From Brachionus plicatilis (lineage: Eukaryota > Rotifera > Eurotatoria > Ploima > Brachionidae), in assembly GCA_010279815.1 (NCBI GenBank), contig QEOQ01000710.1, forward strand, positions 388,161-452,160: a stretch of 64,000 nt of DNA, given 5' to 3'. How positions within the stretch are numbered: the first letter of the stretch is position 1; each line of letters begins with the position of its first letter. A program made the translations under genes and the position numbers. Positions 21,311 to 31,196 of this stretch are shown here, in pieces. The notes below the pieces were generated by a model. That model was not told the DNA's origin and made no database searches. It saw nothing but the letters and a program-made list of their open reading frames with translations.

Positions 21311-21851
21311 AAATTTGTATTAATAATTAAACTTTATTAAATTATTTATTATAATCGACTAAATTAAACATGTTTGACTTTTATTATTAACATTTTATTA
21401 TATAAGATAGTAATATTAATAAAAAATGTATTAATAAATTTAATTTTTTTTTTTCCGCAAGACAAATTCCGCTGGAATTTAAAAATCTACTAAAAAGCGG
21501 AATTTCCGCTTTTTAGTAGGTAATTTTGCGGAATTTTTTAGAAAAATTTCAGCGGAATTTGGCCTGCGGAATTCCGTTTTCCGCATTCCGCCTTTTAGGG
21601 ACAACCTTTTTTTTTTAGTCATTTCATCCTTTTAAACATTTAGACTTAAAATTTTTGGTAAAAATTTTTTGTGAAATACAGGGGTCTTGATGTTATATAA
21701 TCTTGTGTTTATAAAATTTATAAAAAATAAAATACGGATTGGGATGCAGATTCTGAAAATTAAAATATTTGTTCTTCTTACTGATTTTTAGTAGATGAAA
21801 TTTTTTTCTATTGATAATCTATTTTTAATCAAAGGGTTATGTAACATTTAG

Positions 21852-22388
21852 GTAATGATGATGTAAGTGGAATGTCTATGGCTCATTTTGAAGAGAATTT
21901 TCTGAGAATTATTTTGATTACCCTTTTTTCAAAAATAAAATCCGGGATCAGATTCAATTTTACACTTAAACTTCTACCTATTTATAAGCTCTTTGATCAT
22001 TAAAATTTCAAAAAATAAACATAATTTTTTTTATAATTTTCTGAAATATTATACTTAAATTAGTTTTATTTTCTATTAAAAAATGATTATTTTATTTTTT
22101 TTTAAACAAACTTTTCTTGTATGCAAATTTTTTTAGATTTTTTGATTTTGAGATTTTTTTTTCTTCTCTCAAAAATGTAAAAATATAAAAATATAAAAAT
22201 GTATAATAAATTACATTTTGCCATACTCTTCCATTAGACCCTCCAGTATTAAAATAAGCCGAAAGTATTCTGACATGTAAGTGGGATCTTTATAGCTTAT
22301 TTTGTTGAGAATTTTATGAGGTTTATTTTAAGTATTCTTTTTTTTTAAAAAGTCCCGGATCATAATTAAATTTGCACCAAAACCAGAC
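21852..22388. repeat. Diverged direct repeat pair of about 130 bp
   Basis: 21852-21985 and 22257-22388 share the order GATGTAAGTGG / ACATGTAAGTGG, GAGAATTTT, a T run and CCGGATCA. Diverged, with no coding content. Origin unknown. Confidence 0.4.
22108..22231. mobile_element. Partial copy of the 61496-61765 hAT MITE
   Basis: Shares TTTTTTTAGATTTTTTGATT, TCTTCTCTCAAAAATG and the terminal ATTACATTTTGCC with the complete copy. The other end is missing. Confidence 0.55.
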
Positions 22389-22555
22389 ATTGAAAGATAC
22401 AATAAATAATATATACAATTTATTATGAATAAGTTTTATGAGTATAAACAGCTTTTTTGGCAATAAACATAAATACCTTTCAAAATAAGAAATTATCAAA
22501 AAATAAAATTTTTAATAAAATAATACCATCTACATCAATTTTTACAACCCAAGTT

Positions 22556-22950
22556 TTCTGGCACAAAACTTTCAAGAAGGCATATTCTAATTTGCTCACA
22601 ACATAGACTTACGCCAACTCGATAATTAAGTTAAAATTGTGCTTTAATTGATTCTTGATTTAGGTCAGTTTTTAGCTAGAAAAGATAAATTGATAAAGCT
22701 TGTGATTTTGTTCTCAAACTAGAATCATTTGATTCAGTGAGTTGACTAAGAATTATTTCGAAAACATTTTTTGAAAAACCGGTCGTACTCTTACAAGTCT
22801 CATTATCTATTGTTATATTATTGCTAAATTCATCAAACAAACTGTTCTTTTTGGTTTTTGTTTTTTTTGGTTTCTTTGGAAGCCTCTATAAGGCATCTCA
22901 CAAGATCCTCAATTTTTTGCTTGGTCATTTTAACTTCACGTTTATTAGGA
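22556..22950 (-). pseudogene. DNA transposase fragment, ISL2EU/DDE_4-like
   Basis: Minus-strand pieces: MTKQKIEDLVRCLIEASKE, then in another frame TGFSKNVFEIILSQL, ALSIYLF-stop-LKTDLNQE and CEQIRICLLESFVPENLG. This helical order, ending FVPENLG, is one I associate with N-terminal parts of ISL2EU/Harbinger-like transposases. Stops and at least one frameshift are present. Confidence 0.4.
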
Positions 22951-23045
22951 TCGATTAAATCAAGTATTTCTTTTTTAAATAGAATAAATATTTTAAATAG
23001 TATTTAATTAAGTACAACGTTCTAAATGATAGTTTATTAATAACA

Positions 23046-23603
23046 GCGACTTATTTAGATGTGCGTACTAAATATTTTATTAAATGATCTGAAAGACAAA
23101 GAGAATTCATTAACATAGCTAAAGCACACATCAGAAAGTTGGTGGAATATTTTCCTTTGGAACTGAAAAATAAATTGAACGTTAACGAATTATCTAATTT
23201 GAATAGACTAAGTAAGGCTAATAATACATCAAATATCTTGATTTCTCCTTCTCTAGAAGACAAACGTTTACAGTATTTTGATATTACTGCAGATTATGGA
23301 ACCAAAAAAAGCTATTAAAAATTAAGTAATTTGGAAAAGGAATTCTATCGCTTTAATTTAGAAGCTTCTAAAAACATTGAGCCTTTGGAATTTTGGAGGA
23401 TTAACAAACATATTTATCCTAGTATTTATGAAGCCTTTATACGGATTTTTTGCATGCCAGCAACATCAGTCCATTCAGAAAAATTATTTTCCAGTGCCGG
23501 TTACAGCATTTGGAATCGTCGTAATGAAATTAATCCAGAAAATGTCAGAAAAGTTGTTTTTGTATGTCAAAAGTTAAAATATATGTTTTTTTTATTGAAT
23601 TAA
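23046..23603 (+). pseudogene. hAT transposase C-terminal region with dimerisation domain
   Basis: Starts YLDVRTKYF (hAT YLDPR-like motif) and ends with the hATC block: PLEFWRINKHIYPSI, CMPATSVHSEKLFSSAG and NRRNEINPENVRKVVF. TGA and TAA interrupt the upstream third in the same frame. The final 90 codons are open from 23331. Only the C-terminus is present; the BED finger and first catalytic region are absent here. Confidence 0.8.
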
Positions 23604-24478
23604 ATCGAAACAATTCAAATTATTATTTTTTATTCAATTTTTTTAATCGAATATTTATTTCAAATATTTTTCTGTAAAATTTCTAAGTAAAATAATATTT
23701 AATTAAAATATTTTATTTGAATGAAAATTCATTCGAACAAGTTATTCAGAATAATTTTTTATTCAAGTTTCAATTTTCTTATAAAAAAAAATTCGATTTC
23801 ATCACTAGTAAGCTACATATCAAACATTGGTCAGGTATAAAATATAAATGTTCAATTTATACGATGTGTCTTAAAAAAACAAATAAGTTAACTTTTTTTT
23901 TCAATACATCCAGTTTTAATGAAATTCAGATTTAAAAAATAATTAAATTTTCAGTTTTAAAAGAATTTCATAAAAATTGCAACTATTTTTTAATAATTTT
24001 TAAGTTTTTTCAGCATTGTGAAGTTTTGTTCAAATAGTTCAAAAAGTTCAAGTGAATGAAAAAAACTTCTCCTGTAAAATATATAACAATGTGTAACAAA
24101 ATTTGTTACACCAAGTAGCCTTGAAAATAAATTCTAATTAGAACATTTTCAAAACCAATGAGTTCGAGCTCTTTCTTAGTCAATAAGAGAATTTTTTTTT
24201 AATTAAAACGCCAATGTAATATCTAAATTATCTTTCAACGTAAATTTAACCATTTACGTTTTTTTCTAGTTTTAACTATTTTTTTTTGATCTGAAAACTA
24301 TTTGAAAAGACTGGTTCATTTTTTTAAATAAATAAGATAAAGAAATTTTCACATTTAGCTTTATTAAAAGAAAATTTTTTATTTTTATAAGAAATTTATT
24401 AATCACATATTTTAATTAATCGATTATCGAATTAAAATTAACTTGAATTATTCATTAAATTCCATTTTTATTTTAGAA
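23604..24478. other. Upstream region of the first WD/EGF gene
   Basis: AT-rich. An AG acceptor (TATTTTAG) sits 2 bp before the ATG of the downstream gene, so the first exon or a trans-splice site probably lies here. No TATA box stands out from the AT background. Confidence 0.3.
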
Positions 24479-26696
24479 ATGCTAAAGCTTATTCCAAGAT
24501 TATTATTACTGTGTCTAATAAACAAATATTTTGCTGCTGATGCTTCTATTTACCAATTCGCAGCTTCACTTGATGAAAAATCTTTGAACATATATAATGA
24601 TCAAGGGTTTGAGAAAAAAATTACTTTACAAGAAGATGTATCTTATTCAATTGACTTCGAAAAAGACAAAAATCTTTTGATTGGAAGTGTTAAAAATAAA
24701 GTATTTACCTGGAATATTACTCAATCAACTGAACTTTGGTCCCATAAAGAAGCAGAAGAAACAAGAGCAATTGCATTTTTGAACAAAACGCATTTTATTG
24801 CTGGATTTAAACATTTTTTTGTCATTTACGATTGTTTAAATTTAAATAGCAATTTGAAAAAAACTTACAGCACAAAAATTGGACAAGTTTATGATATAAA
24901 AATACTTCATGAGGAACAAAAAATATTAATTGCATCACATGAAGGATTTATTTCGGTTTTTAATTTAATCAACTATAATTTTTTGAAAAAATATCAAATT
25001 GCAGACAAAATTTGGGCAATAGATGCATTTGATCAAAATCTGATTGTCTCTCAATGTTATCAATTAAACTCTGTTTGTCTTTACAAACTTAATTCTTCTA
25101 ATAGCCTTATTGAATCGAAAAAACTGTTAATAGGAAATGAAATTTTATCAATTAAAATTTTAAATGAAAACAAGGTTGTTTTTGGAGGAGATAAGTTTCT
25201 CAAAATATGGGAAATATCAACAAATCAAATAATCATAACAATTTCTATTGATGATAAAGCACTAAGTTTAGATATTTTTAGTAGCCAAATAATAGCTTCA
25301 GGTCACGAAAACGATGGAGTTAAATTTTGGAATGTGACTAATTATAGTAATTTTAAAACAGTCAATACTGGATCTAAAGTTCATTACTTAAAAAACTTAA
25401 ATGGTTATAGTGCAATTAAAAATTACTTGAATTTAAAAAGTAACCAACATTCAACTCAATTACCAAATCTAGAATCAACTCATACAACATTTATTAACAT
25501 GCAGACCACATATAAATCTACAGAACAAAAATTGATCACTTCTAAGCCCAGTGTTATTGATACTATAAAACCAACTGCCATTAACACAGTGGCTGAATCA
25601 ACAACAAAATTAATTCAAACCATTCCAGAAACTGGTCAGCCATCAGAGTATTTATCGTCTTCAAATACTTTTTTCCAAATATTTACCACAATTAATGATC
25701 ACCAATATTCACCAACAGAATCTTCTAGCTTTAAATATTTCAGTGAAACTTTAAAAAATAAAAATACCATGTCAAATGAATTCATTTCTGAACAAAACTC
25801 AGAAAGCACTAACAAAGAATTAGAATCAACAATTACAAATAAAGAAAAGACAACAATTAAAAGTACTTTTTTAGATTCAATTACAAGATCTAGTTCAGCT
25901 AGCCAAGCACTAAACACTTTCACTTTGAAGCCAATTCAGTCGAGTTCAGCTGAACAAGACAAAACTTTTCACTCAACTCAAAAAGTTAATGATGATCAAG
26001 GAATTTTCACTGAAAATTCCCATTCTAGTTTTGATGCATTACCTGAGACTAATTCGAACATGGTAACAAACATTCAGCATCATTTAAAAGAGGATTTTTC
26101 CTTTTCAAACCTGCTACCATCTGAATTGATTGAAGTTCTAAAAAAAAATTTATGATATGAATGATTGTCTGAAAAATTGTTCAGGCAATGGACTGTGCAA
26201 ATTAATAGATAAAACATTGTTTTTTTGTGAATGCTTCAATAATTTTGCTGGATCATCATGTCAAATAAATACACTTCCTTGTGTATCTAATCCATGTCTG
26301 AACAATGGCACATGTGTCAATAACTTGGCTAATAAAACATTCATTTGTCATTGCCAGTCGGACAACAATGGAAATTATTTATACTTTGGAAAGAACTGCC
26401 AAAACGAAGTTGACGTTTGTGCCAATGAAACTTGTTCCAAAAATGGTGTTTGTTATGATGTAAATGACGAAGCAAAGTGCAAGTGTTTTTATTCATATTG
26501 GGGTGAAAAATGTAACATTGAATCAGATGAGAGTAAGACAAGAAAAGTGATAATTAAAACATCAACAATTATTGCAATTATTGTGCTATTTCTATTTTTT
26601 TTAATTTTAATTCTGACTGATTTGTCAAGCTTTTTTTGCGAGAAAAAGACAGAGAAAAAAAAATATGTAGTACAAAAGTTAGTATATATCAATTAA
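24479..26696 (+). CDS. WD-propeller / mucin-like / EGF / transmembrane protein, copy 1, with a frameshift
   Basis: ATG at 24479 is preferred over upstream non-ATG codons because a signal peptide starts there (MLKLIPRLLLLCLINKYFA). Residues about 25-330 hold WD-like blades (for example FTWNI, FLKIWEIS, GVKFWNVT). Residues 330-545 are Ser/Thr-rich. The frame ends at TGA (26153-26155). A +1 shift continues into three EGF-like modules (CSGNGLCKL..., CLNNGTCVNN, CSKNGVCYDV), a membrane helix (IIAIIVLFLFFLILI) and a basic tail ending at 26696. The second copy has the same join in frame, so the shift is a lesion or a recoding site here. Extracellular WD propellers tethered by EGF stalks are unusual. 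Function unknown; a cell-surface binding role is inference. Confidence 0.7.
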
Positions 26697-26711
26697 GAAC
26701 CAAAAACAATT

Positions 26712-27365
26712 GGGAATATTATTTCAACACAATTCCATTTCTTCTCAGCACAAAATATTATATTTAAAAAAAAAAACATTCAACACCAAAAATTGTGTTT
26801 GAAAATAATTCTTAAAGGAAAATTTTTTTCAACACAAAAATATTTATAATAAATAATTTTTTTTTTAATTTTAAATTTTATTTAATGATATTTATAAGTG
26901 GAATTTAGGTAAATAAAATAAATTTAGAAGCTTAAAGAAAAGAAATTAAAAAAAATTAGTCTCTAGAAAACCATTTTTCCGCATTTTTTGCTCTACCTCT
27001 TTTAGGTTTATTGACAAATTGGTCCTTTTTTTAAACAATTTTTTTAATGCCAATAAATGTGCACAATATCCTAATTTAGTGAAAAATTGCAAGAACATTT
27101 CATACTGTTAAGCTCAACTTAATAACATTTCTTGAATTAAATTTTTTTTAAATTTTCCCAACAAGCAATTTTTTTTAACCAGTTGAATGTTACACTTTAA
27201 AGCTTTTGAAAATTTTGAAGCTAAATAATAAGCATTTTTGTGTCTTATGTTTTTTTTCAAAATAAATTTTCTGTGTTGAACGCATTTTTTTCAAATTTTA
27301 ATTTTTGTGTTGAGAAGAAATCATTTTGTGCAGAGCGTTTTGAAATTGTGTTGAAAGGGAGACCC
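26712..27365. mobile_element. MITE-like element with TTTCAACACAATT ends
   Basis: Left GGGAATATTATTTCAACACA and right end read inward GGGTCTCCCTTTCAACACAA share TTTCAACACAATT and then CTTCTCA-CACAAAA. No gene inside; no clear target duplication. Starts 15 bp after the stop codon of WD/EGF copy 1. Confidence 0.5.
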
Positions 27366-27393
27366 TTAAATTATTTCGAATTTTTAAGGGTCT
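27361..27393. other. Short perfect hairpin
   Basis: GACCCTTAAA and TTTAAGGGTC pair around an AT loop, next to the MITE border. Could be part of a nested element end. Confidence 0.35.
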
Positions 27394-27489
27394 TTTTTAC
27401 ATTTTTTAAATAGTTTTTTTATTCCATTTATTTATTTCTAGACCCTATTTAATAAAATTAATATTTTGTATTCATCTTAATAAAATCGG

Positions 27490-29185
27490 CAACACATTGG
27501 CAAATTGAAGTTTCAGATCAAATTTTAAAATCAAAACGATCATCTAAAATTTTAAAACTTAAATAATCGAATGATTTTAATAATTTCTAAGAATACTAAA
27601 CATTACTAGACATGTTATGTCTAATAATGGTTCATTATCAAATTAACATCATAATTATTGATCTCTAATTTATTTAACAAAAACAATCAATAATTCGGAT
27701 AATTCAGGTTAAGTTAATTCACAAATTCAAATTTATAACTTTTATATCCATTCATTCAAACTGAAAAAATTTTATTATTCTACTTTAATAAATTTAAAAT
27801 TTTAAAACAGTTATTTTTTTGTCTTTAAAAGTAAGTTTTCATTAAAATCAATTAAAATATTTTAACCTATTTAAGTTCAATAAAATGGTACATTTTAAAA
27901 TTTTAAATATGAAAATAAACTTGACATGACATGTCAAGTAATAACTTTGAAAAAAATTAATTTTTTTTTAAAAAAAATATTACAATTTATATTTTGATCT
28001 TTTGATCTTGATCTCAAACTTTAATTTGCCAACACATTTCTTTGTTTTTGAAACTATATTTATGTACATTTAATTACTATATGAAGCTTCAACAATCAAT
28101 CGATTACAAAATAGACAAGATATTTTAAAAGTCTAGTCTAACGAGATCTACATTGTCCACTCCATTTGTTTCAAATGTGAAATTCGCTCTAATTCTGAGT
28201 ATGTCTTCTAAATGGAAAAAATCCAATCTTTCGGACCAAAATTACATTTTTTTAAATTTTTTTAATTTTTAATTTAATAAATTTACACAAAATAAAGTAA
28301 TAAACTGTATAAAATAGTAATTTTTATAATCAAATTAAATTTTCAGTAAATTATGTTTTTTATGAATAAAATTCGGCAAAATTCGATTTGTTAGGTTTAA
28401 GATCAAGAAAATCAGATCAAATATTATTTTGAATATATTTTATAAAAATAAAAAAATTAGTAAAAATCAAATTCTGCTCTGAAAAATTGGAATTTTTTGG
28501 TCGTCATCATTTCTATTATGTTTCATTTGAAATAACGTAATTTTTTATCATTTTACGAAATCTAACATTCTTTTTAGATCCTAAATTCGATTAAATCTTG
28601 CATTATCATATATTTTTTGATGTTAAATTTAGTAAAATTATTTAATATTCATTTAAATGTTTTGCAGTTTAAAGTAAAACACTGTAGTTATTAAATAAGA
28701 AATGTTGTATTTGATATACTATTTTTAAATTCAATATTTGTTTATGAATAGATGCTGTTTTATAAACCAAAACTCTGATAATAACAGCTTCAATATATGT
28801 CTTTCAAATAAGACATTTTCTTAAGCCTGCTTGTGTGATTTAAAGGCAAATTGAAGTTACTGATCAAATTTTAAGATCAAAACGATCATTTAAAATTTCA
28901 AAACTTAATTAATCAAATGATTTTGATAATTTTAAAGAAATTTAAAAGTCAACTAACTGACTTGACTTTGAAAAAATTTTAAAATGACTTTTGCCCAAGT
29001 CTGAATTTATTTAACAAAAACAATCAATAATTTAGATAATTCAGATTAAGTTAATTCAAAAATTCAAATTTATAACTTTTAAATCCACTCATTCAAACTA
29101 AAATAATTTTATTTTTTCACTTAAATAAATTATAAATTTTAAAACAGTTAATTTTTTTGTCTTTAAAGGTAAGTTTTTGTTGAGA
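27490..29185. repeat. Direct repeat pair of about 335 bp (27490-27832 and 28850-29185)
   Basis: Both copies run from CAAATTGAAGTT through CAAAACGATCAT and AACAATCAATAATT to GTCTTTAAA-GTAAGTTTT in the same order with point differences. About 1 kb of AT-rich sequence without genes lies between. LTR-like arrangement, but no TG/CA ends or coding content were seen, so segmental duplication is equally likely. Confidence 0.5.
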
Positions 29186-29530
29186 AAAGGCAAGTGAAGT
29201 CAATGACTTAATAAATCCATATTTGATATCAATAAATAAGTTGCTTCTAAATTCTTGGCCGTATTTTTTATTAAGTCTAAGTTATAACTTGCACAAAATT
29301 TTTTATCAATACCTGCTTCATCAGGACCAGTTAAAAGAATTTTTTTCTAAATCTGGTTACTTTAACAGACCACATATGTCAAGATTAACAGCCAGGAATT
29401 AAGAAGGAAATACTTTATTGATATCAAATATGGATTTATTAAATCATTGATTTGAATTGAAAAAAAAAAAAAATTTAAGTCATTGACTTCACTTGACTTA
29501 AGACTTGTGACTTAAGAATATATCTGAAAA
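29186..29530. mobile_element. MITE-like inverted-repeat element, AAGTCA family, copy 1
   Basis: Left AAGTGAAGTCAATGACTTAA and ATATTTGATATCAATAAA are mirrored on the right, with TTAAGTCACAAGTCTTAAGT at the outer right. The interior (CAGACCACATATGTCAAGAT, AACAGCCAGGAATT) is shared with 43363-43650. No gene. Confidence 0.55.
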
Positions 29531-29689
29531 TTATCTTAATTTTTTTTGATTGTTTTAAGCTATTCAATTTAGAATAAATGTCTTTTTTACCATAAATTTT
29601 AAAAAAGCTAATTTCTTTTTTTTGTGAATCTAAATCCGAATTTTCTCTTCGAACTCTTTTAGTTTCGAATCCTTTTTCATTTCAACCTT

Positions 29690-29990
29690 CCTCAACAAAT
29701 CATCATAATAATCATCAATTTTTTTATTCAACAAACATTTGATTTTTCTCTGCGAAGGTCAATTTGTTTTTTAAATTCATCATAACTCAAGTCAATAGAA
29801 TGCTTAGGATCATTTCCATACTCTTCAGATTCTTTTAAACACTCTTTATACTGCTTTTTCTTCAATTCAAATGATTCTTCAGTTAAAATCAGTCTGTTTT
29901 TTGCCAATCTCAGACATTCTTCTATTGTTAATTCATGTGTTTTGTGGATGGACACTCAAATATATTGCTTTAATGTAAAAGATCGATATA
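29690..29990 (-). pseudogene. RING-associated coiled-coil fragment, NDPKH-IDLS family, copy 1
   Basis: The frame 29955-29728 reads THELTIEECLRLAKNRLI, SFELKKKQYKECLKESEE and GNDPKHSIDLS, then IDLRREK, predicted coiled coil. Related sequence at 39.6-40.1 kb joins a CPFC zinc motif upstream and a MATH-like domain downstream. This copy lacks both and is truncated. Confidence 0.45.
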
Positions 29991-30868
29991 TTCGAGAGAA
30001 AACCCACAAGGCGATGATATTTTAATTATATCCATTTTCATCTAATTTTCTTTAAATATTTGAAATAATTTTATTCTCAAATGTTAAATTATGCCTGTTT
30101 TTAAGTTGAAATTAGAAAAAAAAAATTTCCATTTTTGCAAACGTCAACAACACTAATTGTGAAAAAGTTAACAATTTTTTTCCAATTAATTCAATTATTT
30201 TTGTAAATTTATCTAAATTTTTAAAACAAAATTCTTTTTCAATTTAATCGGCTAAATTTAAGCATGTGATAAATTTTAACTTTTTAAGAAAATTTTCATT
30301 CAAATTAACAATATTTGCCGCTAAATTCAACAATCAATCTATGTACCTTGATGTTTTTTATTTGTTACACTCTTTGATGCAAAAATTTCCATCCAATTTC
30401 CATTTTGACCATCAGTGTTATCTCAACATTTTTTTAGGTCTTTTTTTTTTTAAAAAGACATCAGATAAATAAAATAAATAAATGAGTTTAAATTTTTAAA
30501 TTAGGTTTGCTTTCTAGTTCCTTAGGAATCAATAGAATTAATGAAAACGGACTTGGATAAAAATTCAATTCTAAATCTATGAGCCCTAAAATTTTAAAAA
30601 ACTAAAGTCGCAAAATTTTCTTTGAATTTTTCATTATATTTCTTAGAAATCTAGAGCTTAATTTTTCTATTTGAAAAAAACACGTTTTCACCAAAATCGA
30701 AGATTGTGCTTTAAAATTTTTGTTGAAAATTTAGTTTGATCTAAAATTCTAAGCTTTACATGGTCAGGCTGCTTAGCATGTGCATTAAAATGAGAAAAAG
30801 GGTGTAGCTTTTAAGCTTTTATTTAAATATTCTTTCAATAGACAAAAATTATAGGCTTATTAGTACAG
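29991..30868. other. AT-rich spacer upstream of a small gene
   Basis: Chance frames only (for example 30266-30472). No repeat or RNA gene recognised. Confidence 0.3.
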
Positions 30869-30876
30869 TATAAATA
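30869..30876 (+). promoter_or_regulatory. TATA box (TATAAATA)
   Basis: GTACAGTATAAATACAGCTG lies in locally less AT-rich sequence, about 20-30 bp before a pyrimidine/CA-rich initiator-like TCTTTTCATCACACA and about 60 bp before an ATG with an A-rich context. Confidence 0.5.
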
Positions 30877-30935
30877 CAGCTGTCTTTTCATCACACAACA
30901 ATCACAATAAAAAATAAAAAAAATAACTAGTTACA

Positions 30936-31196
30936 ATGAATAAATCTAACCAGCCTTCCATTTTACCATACATTCCATATCAGTTAGTGTCGAGTCAATA
31001 CCCACAAATGCAGTATCAACAATATCTTCATAATCCAAATCAATATTACAATTTTTTTAATTGTTTCTACTACCCGTACGCAGTAGATACAAAAATCAAA
31101 AAATATAAAATTTCAATTTTTCCGATTAAAATTGATATCGACAGAAGTAGACATAGAGATTACCGGTTTCTCCGCAACAATAAAAAGCCTTATTAG
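30936..31196 (+). CDS. Small Pro/Tyr/Gln-rich protein, hypothetical
   Basis: An 86-codon frame starts MNKSNQPSILPYIPYQLVSS. The first half is rich in Tyr, Gln and Pro (YPQMQYQQYLHNPNQYYNFF). The second half is basic (IDRSRHRDYRFLRNNKKPY). No signal peptide or known domain. The TATA box, initiator, short leader and AATAAA-like sequence at about 31250 give a complete gene architecture in under 400 bp. The composition suggests a low-complexity nucleic-acid-binding or structural peptide; this is inference. Confidence 0.5.
   Translation: MNKSNQPSILPYIPYQLVSSQYPQMQYQQYLHNPNQYYNFFNCFYYPYAVDTKIKKYKISIFPIKIDIDRSRHRDYRFLRNNKKPY

Larger units (their letters stand above)
19728..21606. mobile_element. 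Foldback-type element with about 160-bp inverted ends enclosing retrotransposon pieces
   Basis: The ends 19728-19889 and 21453-21606 are near-perfect inverted repeats starting GGTTGTCCCTAAAAGGCGG. The left copy carries one extra TGCGGAA unit. Each end contains a 16-bp-arm palindrome (CTACTAAAAAGCGGAA and mirror). Both outer borders abut T runs of at least eight bases, which may hide a target duplication. The interior holds two halves of a non-LTR reverse transcriptase in opposite orientations and a hAT MITE end at 21257. The superfamily is not recognised. Confidence 0.7.

Noticed and set aside
26140..26160. A -1 slippery heptamer A AAT TTA at the copy 1 break
   Set aside because: The downstream EGF frame is +1; a -1 shift would meet another stop within three codons.
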